Assembly (NCBI GenBank): GCA_002305445.1
Contig: DBRA01000022.1
Coordinates: forward strand, 1-13,489
Source: Clostridiales bacterium UBA1380
GTDB lineage: Bacteria > Bacillota > Clostridia > Oscillospirales > CAG-272
Direction of reading: 5' to 3'
DNA length: 13,489 bases
The notes beneath the pieces were generated by a model that was given only the letters and a program-made list of their open reading frames with translations, was not told the DNA's origin and made no database searches. Positions 9,785 through 13,489 of the stretch are shown piece by piece. Position numbers and translations under genes: made by a program. Numbering within the stretch: position 1 is the stretch's first letter; each line of letters starts with the position of its first letter.

Positions 9785-11248
9785 ATGCAGAACAAAATCA
9801 ACATAGTCTCGGAAAAACGCACAGATAACGACATTCGCATGGAGTTTTCGCCCGCGACGCATCTCATCGAGCAGTCGGCGTACCATTACACCCTGCAGGA
9901 ACGCGAGACGCCGAACCTCTACCGCAACCTTTTCGACTACGAATCGGTGCCGAAGGTTTCCTTCAATCACCGCTTTGTTCCGCTACAGATGCCGGAACGC
10001 ATATACATCACCGACACCACCTTCCGCGACGGACAGCAGTCCACCTCGCCGTTCACGGTCGAGCAGATCGTACACCTCTACAAGCTTTTACATAAGCTCG
10101 GCGGACCGAACGGAATCATCCGTCAGTCGGAGTTTTTTGTGTACACCGAGAAAGACCGCCGCGCGCTCGAGGAGTGCATGGCGCTCGGCTACGACTTCCC
10201 GGAGGTCACGAGCTGGATCCGCGCGTCCGAAGGCGACTTCGAGCTTGTCAAATCGCTCGGAATACGCGAGACGGGCATACTCGTCTCGTGCTCGGACTAC
10301 CATATCTATAAAAAGATGGGACTGACGCGCAAGAGTGCGATGGACAAATACCTCGGCATCGTCAAGAACGTGCTCGACCGCGGCATCCGCCCGCGCTGCC
10401 ACTTCGAGGACATTACGCGCGCCGACTTCTACGGCTTCGTCGTGCCGTTCGCCGAAGCGCTGCGCAAGCTGGGTGACGAGGCGGGCATACCTGTCAAGAT
10501 ACGCGCCTGCGACACGATGGGCTACGGCGTCACATACCCCGGCGCGGCGCTCCCGCGCAGCGTGCCCGGAATCGTCTACGGCCTTTCGCACTACGCCGGC
10601 ATCGAGCCGGACCAGCTCGAGTGGCACGGGCATAACGACTTCTACAAGGTCGTGACGAACGCGTCCACCGCGTGGCTTTACGGCTGCGGCAGCGTCAACT
10701 GCGCGATGCTCGGAATCGGCGAGCGCACGGGCAACTGCCCTCTCGAGGCGATGGCGATCGAATACGCGTCGCTGCGCGGCACGACCGACGGCATGGACCT
10801 CTCGGTCATCACCGAGATCGCGCGCTACTTCGAGGACGTCATCGGCTACGAGATACCGCCGCGCACGCCGTTCGTCGGGCGCAACTTCAACGTCACGCGC
10901 GCCGGCATCCATGCCGACGGGCTGCTCAAAGACGAGGAGATATACAACATCTTCGACACGGCGAAGATCCTCAACCGCCCCGCGACCGTCGCGGTCGATT
11001 CGCACAGCGGGCTCGCCGGCATCGCGCACTGGATCAACGGCTACTTCCGCATCGCGGGAACACCCGACGCCGTCGACAAGCGCGCGCCCATCGTCGCCGC
11101 TGTCAAGGCGATGGTCGACGCCGAATACGCAGCCGGGCGCAACACCGTCATGGGCGACGACGAGCTCGAAACGATGCTCCGCAGCGCAGACTTCGACGAG
11201 TACGAGCGCCTCTCGCACATCCACCTCAAAAGGGGCGGGGATAAATAA
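9785..11248 (+). CDS. DRE-TIM acyltransferase, isopropylmalate/homocitrate/(Re)-citrate synthase-like
   Basis: A 487-residue HMGL-like TIM-barrel enzyme that condenses acetyl-CoA with a 2-oxo acid. D77-T-T-F-R81-D82-G-Q-Q carries the catalytic Arg and metal Asp of the usual DTTLRDGEQ; H281-G-H283-N-D gives the metal histidines; GIGERTGNCPLE (310-321) and GIHADG (374-379) are family motifs. The C-terminal LeuA regulatory domain is absent, arguing against an ordinary feedback-controlled LeuA. The N-terminal extension and the run RQSEFFVYTEKDRRALE recall the anaerobe group that includes (Re)-citrate synthases; that is from memory, not alignment. Such proteins are often misannotated. The ATG at 9785 is used, though AAGGAG is about 16 nt upstream; an in-frame ATG at 9743 has no ribosome site. 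It stands alone between a regulated promoter and a terminator. Confidence 0.85.
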   Translation: MQNKINIVSEKRTDNDIRMEFSPATHLIEQSAYHYTLQERETPNLYRNLFDYESVPKVSFNHRFVPLQMPERIYITDTTFRDGQQSTSPFTVEQIVHLYKLLHKLGGPNGIIRQSEFFVYTEKDRRALEECMALGYDFPEVTSWIRASEGDFELVKSLGIRETGILVSCSDYHIYKKMGLTRKSAMDKYLGIVKNVLDRGIRPRCHFEDITRADFYGFVVPFAEALRKLGDEAGIPVKIRACDTMGYGVTYPGAALPRSVPGIVYGLSHYAGIEPDQLEWHGHNDFYKVVTNASTAWLYGCGSVNCAMLGIGERTGNCPLEAMAIEYASLRGTTDGMDLSVITEIARYFEDVIGYEIPPRTPFVGRNFNVTRAGIHADGLLKDEEIYNIFDTAKILNRPATVAVDSHSGLAGIAHWINGYFRIAGTPDAVDKRAPIVAAVKAMVDAEYAAGRNTVMGDDELETMLRSADFDEYERLSHIHLKRGGDK

Positions 11249-11281
11249 CCGGAAACGCCGCGCCGCATCTCACAGCGAAAA

Positions 11282-11299
11282 TGCAACGCACACGTTGCA
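11282..11299. repeat. Stem-loop just before the terminator
   Basis: TGCAACG-caca-CGTTGCA is a perfect 7-bp hairpin 33 bp past the synthase stop and 5 bp before the terminator's A run. It has no U tract of its own and may stabilise the 3' end of the synthase transcript. Confidence 0.5.
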
Positions 11300-11303
11300 G
11301 CAA

Positions 11304-11336
11304 TAAAAAAAGCGACCCTTCGAGGGTCGCTTTTTT
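11304..11336. terminator. Bidirectional intrinsic terminator
   Basis: AGCGACCCT and AGGGTCGCT pair around a TCG loop, with a run of A on the left continuing into T on the right. It serves the synthase gene on the plus strand and the unclassified gene, whose stop is at 11341, on the minus strand. Confidence 0.95.
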
Positions 11337-11340
11337 GTGT

Positions 11341-12189
11341 TTAGATGAGTTTGTTCATCATTTCGTTCAGATTGCCGAGAACCTGCGTTGCGTTAGGCAG
11401 ATCGGTGTCGACGTCGCTTATCTTTTCGGCGATCGCCTCGACTATGATGCGCTTGTTGTCCTCCGGCGTGCTGTGCACAGGTGCGGGCGGAGTTCGCACG
11501 ACCGGATTCATCATGCCGTTCAGCATATCTATCATACGGCGGTTCGTCTCCTCCCGCGCCGCGACGATCGCCTGTACCGCCGCAGCCCGCGCCGCGTCTC
11601 CGCGGCCGCCCTCGGGCGATTCGTTGACCGGAAAGTCGATCGTCAGCTGGCGCACCGCGTTGTGCAGATACTCGGTGTCGGAGATGATCATATCGATGCG
11701 CGCGAGGATGTCCTCCGCCGTGATCGAACCCGCCGGCGCTCCGGCATCTTTTATCTCCGCTTCGGCCGGAATGTCCGGCACAGGCTTCGTATCGACCGCG
11801 TATTCCATCACGCCGAGCGCGGCTTCGGTCGGTGCGGCTGCGTCCGCCATATCGGCTGTCGCCGCGGCCGTCGTCATAATTATATCGTTACTCATTATTA
11901 CGTCCCCTTTATTTATATCACCGGGACGCGCGTATGTATTATCGCCGGGCGGAAGGCGGTCTGATAAAATTATCGTGTCTTCGCCTTCTCCGGCGAAGCG
12001 TGCCCGGCCTTTTTTAACGAGCCCCGCAGCGCGCTTTCTGTATGTCGGCGCGCCGAGCTCTCCGTTTTCGTATATGACCCGCACGTATCCGCCGCGCGGG
12101 ACGGCGTTATTTTTTATGGGTGTCCCCTCCCCCTCCGGCACTGCGTGCGCTTCGTTTTTTATTATGGGTGTCTCCCCCGTCCGCGGCAT
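11341..12189 (-). CDS. Unclassified two-domain protein with RRXRR-like N-terminal segment
   Basis: A frame of up to 282 codons. Residues 35-80 (YVRVIYENGELGAPTYRKRAAGLVKKGRARF...) resemble the short RRXRR-type module 'product of this label, moved through repeated basic Arg/Lys-rich helix', seen at the head of hypothetical proteins in Clostridia. An Ala/Thr/Asp-rich linker (100-155) follows, then a helical domain (about 158-228: AEDILARIDMIISDTEYLHNAV...AAREETNRRMIDML) and a tail. No catalytic motif is seen. The start is unsettled: the ATG at 12189 would give an almost leaderless mRNA, since the promoter predicts a start near 12193. Two purine-rich ribosome-site-like tracts are each followed by ATA codons (12165 and 12117), a GTG stands at 12084, and an ATG at 11895 has a strong AAAGGGG 8 nt upstream. 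The longest frame is listed. The opposite strand is also open, but lacks start signals. Confidence 0.65.
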   Translation of the reverse strand: MPRTGETPIIKNEAHAVPEGEGTPIKNNAVPRGGYVRVIYENGELGAPTYRKRAAGLVKKGRARFAGEGEDTIILSDRLPPGDNTYARPGDINKGDVIMSNDIIMTTAAATADMADAAAPTEAALGVMEYAVDTKPVPDIPAEAEIKDAGAPAGSITAEDILARIDMIISDTEYLHNAVRQLTIDFPVNESPEGGRGDAARAAAVQAIVAAREETNRRMIDMLNGMMNPVVRTPPAPVHSTPEDNKRIIVEAIAEKISDVDTDLPNATQVLGNLNEMMNKLI

Positions 12190-12199
12190 GTGCGACTAA

Positions 12200-12227
12200 A
12201 TTATACCATATCGGCGCCGCATGTCAA
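12200..12227 (-). promoter_or_regulatory. Sigma-A promoter of the unclassified gene
   Basis: On the minus strand TTGACA (12222-12227) and TATAAT (12200-12205) with a 16-bp spacer. The predicted transcription start lies only about 4 nt before the first ATG of the gene. The remaining 140 bp up to the repressor stop hold no gene or clear terminator. Confidence 0.82.
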
Positions 12228-12367
12228 GTAATTTGAAAAATATCCCTACTATGCGCGCCGAACGGGACAATATCGCGCGTCAGCGGAAATACGCCCGTTT
12301 TACCGCGCCTTTTTTCACACGCAGGCTAGTCGCTCGCCGATGCGCGTGCGCGGCACACAATCCGCCG

Positions 12368-12985
12368 CTACCAGTTCCTGCGCGTCTCCACGACTTTGCC
12401 TAAAATGCGGATGGGCAGCGCGTCGATCTCGGCGGCGCTGTAAAAGCGCGGGGTGAAGACGGATGCGTTGAAGCCGACGAGCGTGATGCCGCCGGGCGAC
12501 CTTACGACCTGCTTGCAGGTCGCGTCCTCGCCGTCGATGAGAACGGCGGCGACCTCGCCGCTTTCGACAAAATCCTGCCGGCGCACGATGATGATGTCGC
12601 CGTCCATGATGGCCGGCGCCATGCTGTCGCCGCGGAGGCGCAGCGCGAAAAACTCCCCTGTCGCCGCGAGCCTCTCCGATATCTCAACCTCGCCGTCGAT
12701 GTCCTCGAACGCGTACGACGGCTCTCCGCCGCGGATGGTGCCGAGCAGCGGTACCTTCACGCCCGTGCGGGCCTTTTTTTCATGCTTCGGCGCTTTGTCG
12801 GCCGTCAGGTCGTCGACGCTGACGTCAAAGATCTCCGCGAGCGCCTTAAGCACCGAAAGCGGCGGCTCGCGCTTGCCCGTCTCGTAATGGTTGTACGCCT
12901 GCCGCGTCACGCCGAGCCGCGCCGCGGTCTCCGACTGCGTCAGTCCGGCGCGGGCCCGGTAAAAGCTCAGGTTGTCGGACAGCAT
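12368..12985 (-). CDS. XRE-family repressor with LexA/CI-like S24 self-cleavage domain
   Basis: A 205-residue regulator. An XRE/Cro-CI helix-turn-helix spans about 5-60, with helices around LTQSETAARLG (15-25) and VTRQAYNHYETGK (26-38). A charged linker (62-78) leads to a peptidase S24 domain: the cleavage-site region is LLGTIRGGEP (80-89), the nucleophile is Ser121 in RGDSMAP, and the general base is Lys158 in ATCKQV. Such proteins bind DNA as dimers and cleave themselves when stimulated by RecA filaments, lifting repression; whether this one answers to RecA is inferred. The ATG at 12985 is used, with GGAG about 10 nt upstream; an in-frame GTG at 12994 is too close to that site. Its promoter and that of the divergent gene each carry a matching 17-bp dyad, implying autoregulation. 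It could be a cellular SOS-like or a mobile-element repressor; no phage genes are seen nearby. Confidence 0.92.
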   Translation of the reverse strand: MLSDNLSFYRARAGLTQSETAARLGVTRQAYNHYETGKREPPLSVLKALAEIFDVSVDDLTADKAPKHEKKARTGVKVPLLGTIRGGEPSYAFEDIDGEVEISERLAATGEFFALRLRGDSMAPAIMDGDIIIVRRQDFVESGEVAAVLIDGEDATCKQVVRSPGGITLVGFNASVFTPRFYSAAEIDALPIRILGKVVETRRNW

Positions 12986-13041
12986 AATCCGCACGCTCCG
13001 TTCATTTATATAAATATAGGCGGTATACGCCGTATGAACTC

Positions 13042-13070
13042 ATTATAGCTACCGTATGTTGCTTTGTCAA
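13042..13070 (-). promoter_or_regulatory. Consensus sigma-A promoter of the S24 repressor gene
   Basis: On the minus strand TTGACA (13065-13070) and TATAAT (13042-13047) stand 17 bp apart. The spacer is filled by an operator-like dyad. The leader of about 50 nt includes a 12-bp AT palindrome ATTTATATAAAT at 13003-13014. Confidence 0.92.
13047..13063. promoter_or_regulatory. Operator-like 17-bp dyad 1
   Basis: AGCTACCGTATGTTGCT fits the pattern AGCwAC-N5-GTwGCT, with matching outer arms. It lies inside the repressor promoter's spacer. It is presumably bound by the S24 repressor. Confidence 0.8.
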
Positions 13071-13092
13071 GTGCTTTTCACAAAACTTTCGC

Positions 13093-13121
13093 TTGACAAA
13101 GCTACGTTATGTTGCTATAAT
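13093..13121 (+). promoter_or_regulatory. Consensus sigma-A promoter of the divergent membrane protein gene
   Basis: TTGACA (13093-13098) and TATAAT (13116-13121) with a 17-bp spacer filled by operator-like dyad 2. The predicted start near 13128 gives a leader of about 108 nt, which contains the small hairpin TCTGCG-aac-CGCAGA at 13193-13207. Confidence 0.92.
13100..13116. promoter_or_regulatory. Operator-like 17-bp dyad 2
   Basis: AGCTACGTTATGTTGCT shares both 6-bp arms with dyad 1 and differs only in the centre. The two centres are 53 bp apart, about five helical turns, so bound dimers would lie on the same face of the DNA. Confidence 0.8.
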
Positions 13122-13235
13122 ACGGCTTGTCTACGAAGTGTAGCATTACACCGTCCTCATCGGCGGATCATGCAACGCTCGGTAGACCCCGCTCTGCGAA
13201 CCGCAGAATCGAAACACAGTTAAGGAGAGACAAAA

Positions 13236-13489
13236 ATGACGGATTACACGCGGAGCAGAACATACGCGTTCATCGTTGTGCGGCAGGCGCCGGTTGTGCG
13301 CAGACAGAGAAACGGAAGCGGTGTTAAGCGCGCCGCAGCCGCAATCGCGGCTGCGGCTGCGGTCTGGCTCGTCTGTTCCGGCATCGCGCTGTTAAAGCAG
13401 TCGGGGACGGCGGAGCCGGATATTATAAGAACGGCGGAGCGTCATACGGAACCGTACGCGGCGGCGGCAGCGGCGGTGACGGACGAGGC
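13236..13489 (+). CDS. Small basic membrane-anchored protein, N-terminal part (cut by window edge)
   Basis: The first 84 codons are visible. A very basic cytoplasmic N-terminus (about 1-32, with VVRRQRNGSGVKR) is followed by one hydrophobic helix, Ala-rich, at about 33-53 (AAAAIAAAAAVWLVCSGIALL), then a polar, Ala-rich segment predicted outside the membrane. The ATG at 13236 has AAGGAG 8 nt upstream, an excellent site. I cannot name the family from this part. The layout, one N-terminal anchor opposite a LexA-like gene with shared operators, recalls YneA/SosA-type SOS division inhibitors, whose LysM or other extracellular domain would lie beyond the edge; a different membrane protein is equally possible. 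Confidence 0.8.
   Translation, partial: MTDYTRSRTYAFIVVRQAPVVRRQRNGSGVKRAAAAIAAAAAVWLVCSGIALLKQSGTAEPDIIRTAERHTEPYAAAAAAVTDE

Noticed and set aside
11345..12199. Plus-strand frame of 284 codons opposite the unclassified gene
   Set aside because: It begins right after a terminator, has no promoter or ribosome site, and its product has no recognisable motif, while the minus strand has a promoter, a strong internal ribosome site and a familiar-looking domain.
12240..12367. Terminator after the S24 repressor gene
   Set aside because: Only short GCGG/CCGC-type pairings without a U tract are visible.
12221..12403. Plus-strand frame of 60 codons between the unclassified gene and the repressor
   Set aside because: Its ATG lies inside the -35 box of a minus-strand promoter, it has no ribosome site, and it runs into the repressor gene.

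Overview
The window looks like a piece of chromosome from a GC-rich member of the Firmicutes (Clostridia-like). The signs are AGGAGG-type ribosome binding sites, a TTG start, near-perfect TTGACA/TATAAT promoters at almost every transcription unit, a WalJ-type hydrolase followed by RlmH, and a (Re)-citrate/isopropylmalate synthase-like enzyme of the type found in anaerobes. No rRNA, tRNA, CRISPR array, insertion sequence or clear prophage is visible. The lineage call is an inference from gene content, not a measured placement.

Left side (1-5774), all on the minus strand. At the edge is the N-terminal part of an ABC exporter with its own promoter. To its right is a five-gene run transcribed right to left: lepA, a 133-residue three-helix membrane protein, a WalJ/YycJ-type metallo-beta-lactamase-fold hydrolase that starts at a TTG overlapping the previous stop, rlmH, and a D-Ala-D-Ala carboxypeptidase-like protein. 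The last keeps the SxxK serine but has lost both other family motifs. The theme is translation and ribosome maintenance plus cell envelope.

Middle (5765-11336). lepA and uvrA are driven by back-to-back promoters whose -35 boxes are the two arms of one palindrome. uvrA has a leader of about 160 nt that could fold, and ends at a strong terminator facing a TetR-type regulator. The TetR gene has a perfect 20-bp palindrome at its own transcription start. Divergent from it is a DRE-TIM acyltransferase (isopropylmalate/homocitrate/(Re)-citrate synthase-like) with a separate inverted repeat over its -35 box. A bidirectional terminator closes this unit.

Right side (11337-13489). On the minus strand are an unclassified two-domain protein with a puzzling translation start region and an XRE-type repressor with a LexA-like S24 self-cleavage domain. 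The repressor faces a plus-strand gene cut by the window edge that encodes a small, basic, single-span membrane protein. Each of the two divergent promoters carries a copy of a 17-bp operator-like dyad placed in its -35/-10 spacer. This is the most interesting piece of the window: it resembles in layout the lexA/yneA SOS pair of Gram-positives, but with a different repressor type and a different operator.
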